NCBI GenBank assembly: GCA_027484685.1
Contig: JAIXSO010000005.1
Coordinates: forward strand, 56,496-120,495
Direction: 5' to 3'
Length of the DNA stretch: 64,000 nucleotides
Origin: Bacteroidota bacterium
GTDB lineage: Bacteria; Bacteroidota; Bacteroidia; UKL13-3
The stretch's first letter is position 1, and the number at the start of each line of letters is the position of its first letter. Below the pieces are notes generated by a model. It saw nothing but the letters and a program-made list of their open reading frames with translations, did not search any database and was not told the DNA's origin. Both the position numbers and the translations under genes were made by a program. Positions 55,580-63,671 of the stretch are shown here, piece by piece.

Positions 55580-56192
55580 TAATTTACATCAAGCTATTGC
55601 CAAACTTGAACTTGAGTTTGATTTAATTTCGGAAAGTCGAAAGCAAGAATTAAAGAACATAGCTTTAATTATAAAAGAGAGTTTGGTATTATTTGGCAGA
55701 GCCGATTTAACTGTTATTTGCACCCATAATTCGCGAAGAAGCCAATTAGGGCAATTGTGGATAAAAGTGGCAGCTTTGTATTATGGTATTGAAAACATAC
55801 ATACTTTTTCAGGAGGAACAGAGGCCACAGCATTTAATATACGAATGGTTAATGCATTGAAAGATTTTGGATTTAATATAAAAGCTTTGGATGAAACTTT
55901 GAACCCTAAATACCATATTAAATTGGCTGAAGATGATGATACTTTGGATATTTTATATTCAAAAGTATATAACGAAAGTTATAATCCTCAACAAAATTTT
56001 ATTGCCATAATGGTTTGTAATTCGGCCGACCAAGGCTGCCCAATTGTAGCAGGAGCTTTTAAAAGAGTTTCATTGCCCTACCTTGACCCAAAAGCTTTTG
56101 ATGACACCGACTTAGAAAAACAAAAATATTTAGAAAAAGTAAGCGAAATTGGAAGAGAGATGTTGTTCATTTTGAAGTATTTTGGAAATTAA
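55566..56192 (+). CDS. Arsenate reductase-like low-molecular-weight phosphatase family protein
   Basis: A 208-aa protein of the LMW-PTPase/thioredoxin-coupled ArsC type. The P-loop CTHNSRR (Cys52...Arg58) fits C-x5-R. A second Cys pair, Cys151 and Cys158 (VCNSADQGC), is spaced like Cys82/Cys89 of S. aureus ArsC, so the full redox triad is present. The active-site SxC (..NSCRS) is altered to NSRRS. Arsenate reduction to arsenite is the likely reaction, supported by the operon; the name arsC is reasonable but not certain. It overlaps acr3 by 14 bp. Confidence 0.85.
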   Translation: MNLYNNLHQAIAKLELEFDLISESRKQELKNIALIIKESLVLFGRADLTVICTHNSRRSQLGQLWIKVAALYYGIENIHTFSGGTEATAFNIRMVNALKDFGFNIKALDETLNPKYHIKLAEDDDTLDILYSKVYNESYNPQQNFIAIMVCNSADQGCPIVAGAFKRVSLPYLDPKAFDDTDLEKQKYLEKVSEIGREMLFILKYFGN

Positions 56193-56278
56193 TTTTACTA
56201 TTTTCCAAAAATTTTGTGTAAAAATTTTGTTTATAACATGTTAAATGCGACATTTGGTTTACCAATGAACAAAAAACC

Positions 56279-59200
56279 ATGACAAAAACTTTACTTACCA
56301 TTTGCATTATTTTTAGCGCCATTTGCATAACAAGGGCTGCATCAATTACTATTTTACCAAGCACTGATGTAGTGATTCAAGCCAATAGCTATTACCAAAG
56401 TTTTAATGGACAAACAAGAAATATTTCAGCGGGAAGCAGCTTACAAGTTTATAATACTTTATATGTAAATATTGGGGCTGGCGATACTTTACTGTTAGAT
56501 GCAACTAATACTTCAAATGGATTTTTTGTAAGAAATCCGGTGCAATTTAGGGGTTTGGTTGGTACCACTAATTTGCCAATTATAATCAAAAATAAATCGA
56601 ATAAAAAAATACAGATAAGCCAATTAAATGCTAATAGCAGCTATGGTTTAAACTTTCATTTTTGCAATAATATAAAAGTTTCTGGGTTAGAGAATGGAAA
56701 CAGTTTCATGCTTAGCATTGCCAATTTTGTTAGTTCAGCTAGTGCAGGTATTTCGTTTGATAGAGGCACCAAAAATGTAGAAGTTGAACATGTAGAAATA
56801 AGTAATATTGGTGCACAAGCTATCATGTTTAAATCTGCTGAACCCTATAATGGTTCAAAAGTTGTTACAGACACCGCGTATTTTAGAACTTATGCTTTAG
56901 CTAATACGCTTGGCAAAGGTGAATTTCATGATAATTATATTCATAATGTAGGTAACGAAGGTTTTTTTATTGGTTCAACAGTTTTTGATATTGGTAATCC
57001 AATTAACATATCTATTAATGCAACTTTTGCCGCTAGTTTACCCATTAATAATGTGCTTAAAAATGTAAACGGTACTTGGCAGTTCACGCCTCATTTTGCC
57101 GATAGTATTTTAATTTATAATAACAAAACTGATACAACCGGTTACGATGGAATGCAAATTTCAATGGCTAAGTTTTACAGAGTTTATAATAACCAAATTC
57201 AAAATTGGGCTACCAAAAAATTAAGTGGACAAATTGCTGGAATTATGATTGGTACGCCAAGTAAAGGCGAAACATATAATAACTGGATAAAAAATGGCAA
57301 TGGAAGTGCCATTCAATGTTTTGGAGTTCATAATAGATTTTTTAATAATATAATTGTTCATCCTAATTTAGATAGCAAAGAACCTAATTGGTATAATATC
57401 AGTGCTATATATTTTAATGATAAAGCTTGTACCAACAATACCCTTACATTATTAGGAATAAATTACTCGCAAACCTTATTTGAAGCCATTCACAATACCA
57501 TTATTTTAGATAAAAATGATTCAGGAAGAGCAGTATTTTTTGTGCAAAATTTTCAAGGTAATAGCATTGCAAAATGTTATAATAATTTGGCTGTTCGCGA
57601 CCCTAATCCAGTTGCTGTGAATACTCAAAACTATATTTTAGCAAATCCTTTGTATAGTGCTAATCCTATTCAAAGTAATTTTAGTAGTACCAGTAATTTT
57701 TCTGGTACTGATTTACAAACTATTGGTTTTGTGAATGCTGAAGCAGGCAATTATGAGTTAGTTCCAAATTGCACAGCATGCAGAAATGCACAGCCTTTAA
57801 GTGGGCATATTCCTCAAGAAACAATTGCTATTAACAATGTTTCGCGCACCTACGACAATAAAACAAATACCAATATAACCAACCCAAGTTATGGAAGTTA
57901 TGAAAGTAATTCGTTTGCAAGCATTGTTATTCCCACTACTACTGAAGTTGTGGTGCAGGCTACTAGTTATTATCAAAGTTACAATCAGCAAACTATTCAA
58001 ATTGCTCCAGGAAGTAGTTTGCAGGTTTATAATTATTTGTATGTAAATACTTCGGCTGGCGATACATTGCAAATTGATGCCTCAAATTTAGTAAATGGAA
58101 TTTATACAAGAATGCCTTTAACATTTTTAAATTTGTTAGGAAGTGATTTGAATCCAATTGTTATAAAAAATAAAAATGGAAAAAAGGTACAAATTACTCA
58201 AGCTAGTGCCCAAAGCAGTTTTGGTATAACATTTAAATTTTGCGAAAATATAAAAGTTACTGGTTTAGATAATGGCCAAAGCTATCAACTTAAAGTTAAT
58301 GGTATTTCAAGTGCTGCGGGAATGGGTATTACTTTTGATAGAGGAACTAAAAATGTTGAGCTTTCGCATGTTGAAATTGCAAACACAGGCGCACAAGCTG
58401 TTCAGTTTAAATCTCCTGAACCTTATAACGGTTCTAAAACGGTAACCGATACAACCTATTTCAGACAATATGTAAATTTAACGACCTTAGGAAAGGGTGT
58501 TTTTTATAATAATTATATTCACGATGTTGGAAGTGAAGGCTTTTATATTGGTTCTACCTCATACGATGTAGGTGATGGTTTGGCATTAACTATTAACCAA
58601 AATTTTGCAGTTAGTTTGCCAAGCAATGGTATTTTAACTTATACCAATGGAGCATGGCGTTTTTTACCACATTTGGCCGAAAGTATTTTAGTTTATAATA
58701 ATATAGTTGAAAACACAGGTTGGGATGGAATTCAGGTGGCAAGTGCTAAAAACTATAAAGTATATAATAACCAAGTAAAAAATTATGGTTTAAGTAAAGA
58801 AAAAAGTCAAATGTTTGGAATTATAATTGGTTCACCATGTAAAGGTGAAGTTTATAATAATACCATCAATACAGGAAATGGAAGCGCTATACAATGTTTT
58901 GGCATTCAAAATAGGTTTTATAATAATTTAATTATTAATCCAAATATGGATAGTAAAGAAGCAACTTGGTGGGCTATAAATGCTGTTTATTTGTCAGATA
59001 AATCTTGCACACCTCAAGTACTTAGCCGCATGGGTTTAACATATAGCCAAACCTTATTTGAAGCCATGCACAATACTGTTATTTTAGATAAAAACGATTC
59101 AGGAAGAGCTATTTTCTTTTTTCAAACCAATGCCAATACAGTTGGTAAATGTTATAATAATTTAGCCGTTCGCGATCCTAATCCTGAAAACTTAAATACA

Positions 59201-59812
59201 CAAAACTATACTTTGGCCAATGCCTTATTTATAGCGAATCCTATACAATCTAATTTTAGTGTAACCAATAATTTTCAAGGAACCGATATTCAAACCATAG
59301 GTTTTGTAAATCCAACAGCTTTAAACTTTGATTTAAATACCAATTGTTTGGTTTGTAGAAATGCCCAGCCTTTAACACAAGCTGCTAGCGATTTAGTAAA
59401 CTGGGATTTTAACAATACTTCGCGTAAGGTTGATGCTGTTACAAATACCCCTTTTACTAACCCAAGTTATGGCTGCTATGAAACTACAAATACTGCTAAT
59501 TTAATACTAACCCCAAAGGCCGATAACCATGTTTCAGTGGCTACTTTTCCTAATCCAATATTTGGAAACGAAATGGAAGCAATGGTTATAACTATTAACA
59601 ATGAGCCAAATAATTTAGATATTACCGATTTAAAATTACAGCTAATTGATATGGTAGGAAAAACATATACATTTAACCTTGTAAAGGCCGATACCAAAGA
59701 GGGTTATAAATTAGATACAAGCACAGTTAATTACTTAAATGCAGGTGTTTATTTTGGTAATATTTTAGCACAGAATAAAACCATTAATACCATAAGAATT
59801 TTAGTGAAATAA
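56279..59812 (+). CDS. T9SS-secreted protein with tandem-duplicated beta-helix halves (1177 aa)
   Basis: The signal peptide ends at about residue 21 (CITRAA). Residues ~22-546 and ~547-1075 are two copies of one ~525-aa unit. Matching landmarks are the STDVVIQANSYYQSFNGQT / TTEVVVQATSYYQSYNQQT onsets, GISFDRGTKNVEVEHVEISN / GITFDRGTKNVELSHVEIAN and NGNGSAIQCFGVHNRFFNN / TGNGSAIQCFGIQNRFYNN. Each is a right-handed beta-helix, resembling polysaccharide-lyase-like surface proteins, but no lyase catalytic set is recognised. The end has a T9SS-like sorting domain from ATFPNPIFG to TIRILVK. It begins 86 bp after the arsenic operon. Confidence 0.85.
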   Translation: MTKTLLTICIIFSAICITRAASITILPSTDVVIQANSYYQSFNGQTRNISAGSSLQVYNTLYVNIGAGDTLLLDATNTSNGFFVRNPVQFRGLVGTTNLPIIIKNKSNKKIQISQLNANSSYGLNFHFCNNIKVSGLENGNSFMLSIANFVSSASAGISFDRGTKNVEVEHVEISNIGAQAIMFKSAEPYNGSKVVTDTAYFRTYALANTLGKGEFHDNYIHNVGNEGFFIGSTVFDIGNPINISINATFAASLPINNVLKNVNGTWQFTPHFADSILIYNNKTDTTGYDGMQISMAKFYRVYNNQIQNWATKKLSGQIAGIMIGTPSKGETYNNWIKNGNGSAIQCFGVHNRFFNNIIVHPNLDSKEPNWYNISAIYFNDKACTNNTLTLLGINYSQTLFEAIHNTIILDKNDSGRAVFFVQNFQGNSIAKCYNNLAVRDPNPVAVNTQNYILANPLYSANPIQSNFSSTSNFSGTDLQTIGFVNAEAGNYELVPNCTACRNAQPLSGHIPQETIAINNVSRTYDNKTNTNITNPSYGSYESNSFASIVIPTTTEVVVQATSYYQSYNQQTIQIAPGSSLQVYNYLYVNTSAGDTLQIDASNLVNGIYTRMPLTFLNLLGSDLNPIVIKNKNGKKVQITQASAQSSFGITFKFCENIKVTGLDNGQSYQLKVNGISSAAGMGITFDRGTKNVELSHVEIANTGAQAVQFKSPEPYNGSKTVTDTTYFRQYVNLTTLGKGVFYNNYIHDVGSEGFYIGSTSYDVGDGLALTINQNFAVSLPSNGILTYTNGAWRFLPHLAESILVYNNIVENTGWDGIQVASAKNYKVYNNQVKNYGLSKEKSQMFGIIIGSPCKGEVYNNTINTGNGSAIQCFGIQNRFYNNLIINPNMDSKEATWWAINAVYLSDKSCTPQVLSRMGLTYSQTLFEAMHNTVILDKNDSGRAIFFFQTNANTVGKCYNNLAVRDPNPENLNTQNYTLANALFIANPIQSNFSVTNNFQGTDIQTIGFVNPTALNFDLNTNCLVCRNAQPLTQAASDLVNWDFNNTSRKVDAVTNTPFTNPSYGCYETTNTANLILTPKADNHVSVATFPNPIFGNEMEAMVITINNEPNNLDITDLKLQLIDMVGKTYTFNLVKADTKEGYKLDTSTVNYLNAGVYFGNILAQNKTINTIRILVK

Positions 59813-59831
59813 CTAAACTATAACTTAAACT

Positions 59832-59869
59832 AAAAAAGCTGCTTAATTTTGAAATTAGGCAGCTTTTTT
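59832..59869 (+). terminator. Terminator after the 1177-aa gene
   Basis: 18-bp near-perfect stem (AAAAAAGCTGCTTAATTT / AAATTAGGCAGCTTTTTT, one G-U) with a 2-nt apex that would open to 4, followed by T-run. Confidence 0.85.
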
Positions 59870-59978
59870 TTGTTATTGAATAATAAATAATTTAACTAAA
59901 TGTGATTGTAATATCTCAGAGTGCTATATAAACTTGCTTCAATCGAATTATAAATAAAATGTTTTCAGTCAAAATTTA

Positions 59979-60036
59979 AACCACATAGAACATAGAAGCA
60001 TAGGTTATAAACTTTGTTTCTATATTCTATGAGGTT
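59979..60036. repeat. Palindromic interspersed repeat (CACATAGAA type)
   Basis: AACCACATAGAACATAGAAG.. (59979-60003) pairs with ..TTCTATATTCTATGAGGTT (60012-60036) over 25 bp with about 4 mismatches and an 8-nt loop. It sits in the non-coding DNA between the T9SS gene and the GlsB-like gene; nothing else was found in 59870-60111. Confidence 0.75.
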
Positions 60037-60111
60037 ATTCTTTAATTTTCGTACAAAACAATTAATACCTTTTTATAATAGCCTCAAAAATATTCTACTT
60101 TAACGGATAAT

Positions 60112-61056
60112 TTATTGTTTTTTACTTTCTAAAAACGACACAAAACTATTGATATGTCTGTCTTTTTTAGTAGGATAAATATCGTCAATGGTAACCATAA
60201 TTCCTGTTTCTTCTACATAACCAAAATGACTGTTTACCGCAGTTCCAAACGTTTTCATGGTTGGACTTAAATTCATGTAATTGTTAAATAAAGGCGGAAT
60301 ATATTCGCCTAACGAACGAACGGTTTTATTTAAATACAAATGTCCTTCTTTGAACGGAAGTCCTTTTATGTTCTTTAAAAATTCGGTGCAATCAGTTTCA
60401 GTTTTAAGTGGATTTGGAATATTGATTAACCCTTCATTTTCTGGGAAATAATAATCCATAAAGGCTAAAATATAATCCCTTGCTTCTTTACTAAAATGCT
60501 GATAATTGGTAACCTTACCGAAAAAATATTTTATTTGAGGGTGCAACACAGTTAAAGCACCTAATCCATCCCATAAATTATCTAAACTAAAAAGCCCTTT
60601 TCTGTTATCTAACGAAGGTTGGTATTGTGGTTGAACAAAACTTCTTCCTAACTCTATGGTATAGGGAAAATAGTCACGTTTTAACTTTTCGCTGTATTCA
60701 AAAATTTCGGCAGTTGAAAGGTGGTAAATGCCATTTTCATCTTCTACATCGCTGCAAATTGCATAACGATAACCACCTACTATTTCTTCATCATCAGGGT
60801 TCCAAACTATTAGTTGTTTGTAAATGTATTTACCCGTGTCATGTTCATCAATATCAGCACTTTTGCCTGATCCTCCGCCTGCCTCTCTAAACGATACTTC
60901 GCGCAGTCTTCCTACTTCAAGCATTAAGTTAGGCGCACTATTACCGTCAAAAATGTAAATTTCATTGGTAATATTATTAGTAGGCCTTACAAATCTTTCG
61001 GCTGTAAGTTCACTTTTAAGGAGGGTTCTTTCTATTTTATCAACTATCGGCTGCAT
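60112..61056 (-). CDS. GNAT-type N-acyltransferase, GlsB/OlsB-like (aminolipid synthesis)
   Basis: A 314-aa protein counted from ATG 61054-61056; the longer frame starts only at a TTG and includes a doubtful 20-residue extension. Landmarks are GRLREVSFREAGGGSG, characteristic of OlsB/GlsB-like hemolysin-type acyltransferases, then EIVGGYRYAIC and IELGRSFVQPQYQ, the GNAT acyl-CoA/ACP site. In Bacteroides GlsB makes N-acyl glycine, and with GlsA produces glycine lipids. The next gene upstream is the matching PlsC-like O-acyltransferase, so this pair likely makes an aminolipid. The amino acid is not predictable from the sequence alone. Confidence 0.8.
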   Translation of the reverse strand: MQPIVDKIERTLLKSELTAERFVRPTNNITNEIYIFDGNSAPNLMLEVGRLREVSFREAGGGSGKSADIDEHDTGKYIYKQLIVWNPDDEEIVGGYRYAICSDVEDENGIYHLSTAEIFEYSEKLKRDYFPYTIELGRSFVQPQYQPSLDNRKGLFSLDNLWDGLGALTVLHPQIKYFFGKVTNYQHFSKEARDYILAFMDYYFPENEGLINIPNPLKTETDCTEFLKNIKGLPFKEGHLYLNKTVRSLGEYIPPLFNNYMNLSPTMKTFGTAVNSHFGYVEETGIMVTIDDIYPTKKDRHINSFVSFLESKKQ

Positions 61057-61223
61057 CAAATCGTATAATAGTTGCAAGATGTAAAAAAATATTTGCAATT
61101 GGTAAGCAAAACCCAAAAAAATAAAAAAATAAGTTGCTAAATGAGTATGTTATTTAATAGACTAATTTGTATTTGTTTGTAATTAAGCCAAATAGGTAAA
61201 TATAGGTATTTTAGATACTTTTA

Positions 61224-62048
61224 TTACTTTTCAAAAATGGCTTTTGGATTTTCCTGTAGTTTATAAATAAACTTTTTTAAAGATTGAGCCCATTCATACA
61301 CATTTTTGGTTTTGTTAAACGTAGTTGGCAAAATGGGTTGTCCAAAAGTAAATTTTATAGTTTTGCCTTTTTGTTTAAACATTTCATCTGCCAAAAAAAA
61401 CATTTCGATATTGGCTTTTATACCAAGCTTTTTCCTGATATTGGCTAGGTTGTAAAAAAAATTACTGTTATAAGCATCAATAAAAGTTGGAACAATGGGC
61501 AAATTATGTTTTACAGCTTGGCTAATAAAACTTTTTTGCCAAGGTAAATCCATTATTGTTCCATCTTGTTTGCGGCTGCATAAACCTGCTGGAAATATTA
61601 AAATGCAATGTCCTTCGCCATAAAGTTGCTCAATGCGCTGCAAGTTTTGTTTGGTATTGGTTCCATGTTTGTTTACGGGCACAAAAACACCTTCCAATTT
61701 TTTAAATTGCATCAACAAATCGTTTACAATAAACTTTAAATCGCTGCGTACTTTTCCTACTTCGCCAATAAAAGCCAAACCATCGGCACCGCCTATTGGA
61801 TGATTAGCAGCTATAATTACCCCACCAGTTTTTGGAATATTTTCTAATCCAATTGATTCAGCTTTAGCACCAAGCGCAGTGACAGCATTTGCTCCAAATT
61901 GGATAGCAGTACCGCTTTCACTTGCTATTACAAATTGGTTTATTTCTTCTTGATGAACAATTCGTTTTATCCAATTTATAAAAAAGCCTGGCAATAATTT
62001 ATATAGCCTTGGGTTTTTATCGTTAAATGCTTTGTCTATATCAATCAT
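61224..62048 (-). CDS. 1-acyl-glycerol-3-phosphate acyltransferase family protein, GlsA/OlsA-like
   Basis: A 274-aa membrane-associated acyltransferase. The catalytic motif is ANHPIGGADG (His83 to Asp89), an H-x5-D spacing seen in the OlsA/GlsA subgroup, rather than the H-x4-D of PlsC. A second motif FPAGLCSRKQDG (near residue 150) corresponds to the FPEGTRS block. It lies upstream of the GNAT gene, on the same strand with a 167-bp gap, so one transcript is possible. The likely role is O-acylation of the acyl-amino acid made by the next gene. Confidence 0.8.
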   Translation of the reverse strand: MIDIDKAFNDKNPRLYKLLPGFFINWIKRIVHQEEINQFVIASESGTAIQFGANAVTALGAKAESIGLENIPKTGGVIIAANHPIGGADGLAFIGEVGKVRSDLKFIVNDLLMQFKKLEGVFVPVNKHGTNTKQNLQRIEQLYGEGHCILIFPAGLCSRKQDGTIMDLPWQKSFISQAVKHNLPIVPTFIDAYNSNFFYNLANIRKKLGIKANIEMFFLADEMFKQKGKTIKFTFGQPILPTTFNKTKNVYEWAQSLKKFIYKLQENPKAIFEK

Positions 62049-62062
62049 GTTTATACTTTTTA

Positions 62063-62123
62063 TCCCGCAGATTTCGCAGATTTACTCAGATTTTTTCTGC
62101 GTAAATTAGCGCAATCTGCGGGA
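62063..62123. repeat. Palindromic interspersed repeat (CCGCAGATTTCGCAGATT type)
   Basis: 28-bp arms 62063-62090 and 62096-62123 beginning TCCCGCAGATTTCGCAGATT and ending AATCTGCGGGA, with about 4 mismatches and a 5-nt T loop. It is a type I recognise as common between genes in Bacteroidota genomes. It lies just upstream of the GlsA-like start. Confidence 0.85.
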
Positions 62124-62165
62124 GATATTATTTGTTGTTGCCAATTGCTTATTGCCAAATATACA

Positions 62166-62213
62166 GTCAGTTCGAGCGTAGTCCGATAGCTATCGGACTA
62201 CGTTCGAACTGAC
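62166..62213. repeat. Palindromic interspersed repeat (CAGTTCGAGCGTAGTCC type)
   Basis: Arms of 24 bp, 62166-62189 and 62190-62213, with no loop and one mismatch: CAGTTCGAGCGTAGTCCGAT / ATCGGACTACGTTCGAACTG are the core. Such elements are abundant in Flavobacteriia and relatives. Confidence 0.88.
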
Positions 62214-62230
62214 CGCTCGATATATATTAT

Positions 62231-62261
62231 TAAGCTAGCTGCCAGAGGCCAGAAGCTAGCC
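62231..62261. repeat. GCTAGC...GCTAGC degenerate repeat
   Basis: AGCTAGCTGCCAGAGGCCAG followed by AAGCTAGCC. It contains CCAGA-type short repeats and two self-complementary GCTAGC sites; it lies next to the two larger palindromes. Confidence 0.5.
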
Positions 62262-62266
62262 GCCTT

Positions 62267-63559
62267 TTACACATTCATCAAATCTTCAATATGATCCACT
62301 TCTATTGGAATATGGCTCATTAAATCCAAACAACCATTTTCGGTAATTAATATTTCGTTTTCTAACCTAATTCCAATGGCTTCTTCTTTAATATAAATAC
62401 CCGGTTCACAGCTAAATGTCATGCCTGCTTTCATTGGTTCGTAACGCATGCCTACATCATGCACATCTATACCCAAAAAGTGACTGGTTCCATGCATAAA
62501 ATACCTTTTGTATGCTGGCCAATTTGGGTTTTGTTTTGCAATATCGTCAGCAGTAAGTAAGCCCAATTTCACCAATTGTTCTTCCATTATTAAACCCACT
62601 TGTGCTTGGTATTCCATTAGCATAACACCTGGTTTCAATAGTTTTTTTGCTTCGTTCATTACATGCAATACTGCATTGTAAACTTGCTTTTGTCGAGCGG
62701 TAAACTTGCCATTTACTGGAATTACCCTAGTCATATCGCTGGCATAATTGGCATAATCTGCACCACTATCAATGAGTATGATATCGCCATCTTTACATTG
62801 TTGGTTATTATCGTTGTAATGTAAAATACATGAGTTTTGCCCGCTAGCTACAATAGGTTGAAACGAGTGTCCGTTAGCACGATTACTAATATATGAATGA
62901 ATAATTTCGGCTTCAATTTCGTACTCCCAAACGCCCGGTTTTACAAATTTGAACAAACGGTTAATCATTTTTTCGCTGATGCCAACAGCCACGTTCATTA
63001 ACTCTAATTCGTATTTAGATTTAATAGCACGCAAACGTTGTACAATGGGCGCAGCACGTTCAAAGTTATGTAAAGGATATTTTTCGCGCATGGTTTGTGC
63101 AAAACGCAAATCTTTATAAGGAGTAGTTACAGTGCTGCGGTCATTTTCGTTTAAACTTAAATAAATGTTTTGCGCGTAATTGATAGCTTGACGAATTTTT
63201 GCTTCAAAATCATCTAACCAAAACACATTGGCTATTCCGCTTACTTCTTGTGCTTGTGCTTGCGTAAGTTTATAACCATTCCAAGTTACCATTAAATCGC
63301 TGGTTTGTTTAATAAATAATGCTTCACGCAGTTCAGGAGTTGGGCTATCAGGATAAATTACCAAAATGCTTTCCTCTTGGTCAATGCCACTTAGGTAAAA
63401 AATATCGCTGTTTTGTTTAAATTTATGGGTAGCATCGCCATTCCATGGATGCTCATCGTTTGAGTTAAAAATAGCAATGCTATTGGCTTTTAATTGTTTT
63501 ACAAAATTGGCACGATTTAACTTAAAAAGTTCGTTGTTTATAGGGCTGTATTTATACAT
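62267..63559 (-). CDS. pepP: M24 family Xaa-Pro aminopeptidase (aminopeptidase P)
   Basis: A 430-aa enzyme releasing N-terminal residues next to proline. Start taken at ATG 63557-63559; the TTG two codons earlier is not preferred. The N-terminal aminopeptidase P domain is residues ~1-150 (SIAIFNSNDEHPWNGD, FYLSGIDQEESILVI). The dinuclear metal site is in ILIDSGADYANYASDMTR, HGTSHFLGIDVHDVG, CEPGIYI and RLENEILITE. Proteins of this group act in peptide catabolism. It has a divergent neighbour on the other side. Confidence 0.93.
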   Translation of the reverse strand: MYKYSPINNELFKLNRANFVKQLKANSIAIFNSNDEHPWNGDATHKFKQNSDIFYLSGIDQEESILVIYPDSPTPELREALFIKQTSDLMVTWNGYKLTQAQAQEVSGIANVFWLDDFEAKIRQAINYAQNIYLSLNENDRSTVTTPYKDLRFAQTMREKYPLHNFERAAPIVQRLRAIKSKYELELMNVAVGISEKMINRLFKFVKPGVWEYEIEAEIIHSYISNRANGHSFQPIVASGQNSCILHYNDNNQQCKDGDIILIDSGADYANYASDMTRVIPVNGKFTARQKQVYNAVLHVMNEAKKLLKPGVMLMEYQAQVGLIMEEQLVKLGLLTADDIAKQNPNWPAYKRYFMHGTSHFLGIDVHDVGMRYEPMKAGMTFSCEPGIYIKEEAIGIRLENEILITENGCLDLMSHIPIEVDHIEDLMNV

Positions 63560-63562
63560 AAT

Positions 63563-63569
63563 CAAAGTA
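63563..63569 (-). promoter_or_regulatory. Possible -7 element of pepP
   Basis: TAcTTTG on the minus strand, 3 nt from the ATG. One base shorter than the consensus, and no -33 is apparent. Confidence 0.3.
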
Positions 63570-63671
63570 AAATTGTAATTGCGAATTTATTTTAATTTTT
63601 GGAAACCACACATTTCATTTTTTGAGTGGTTATTATTTGATATTTTTTATTTTGCAAAAAAATTTATTATT

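Noticed and set aside
59476..59697. 73-aa open frame on the minus strand inside the 1177-aa gene
   Set aside because: Shadow of the coding frame; no start signal or domain.
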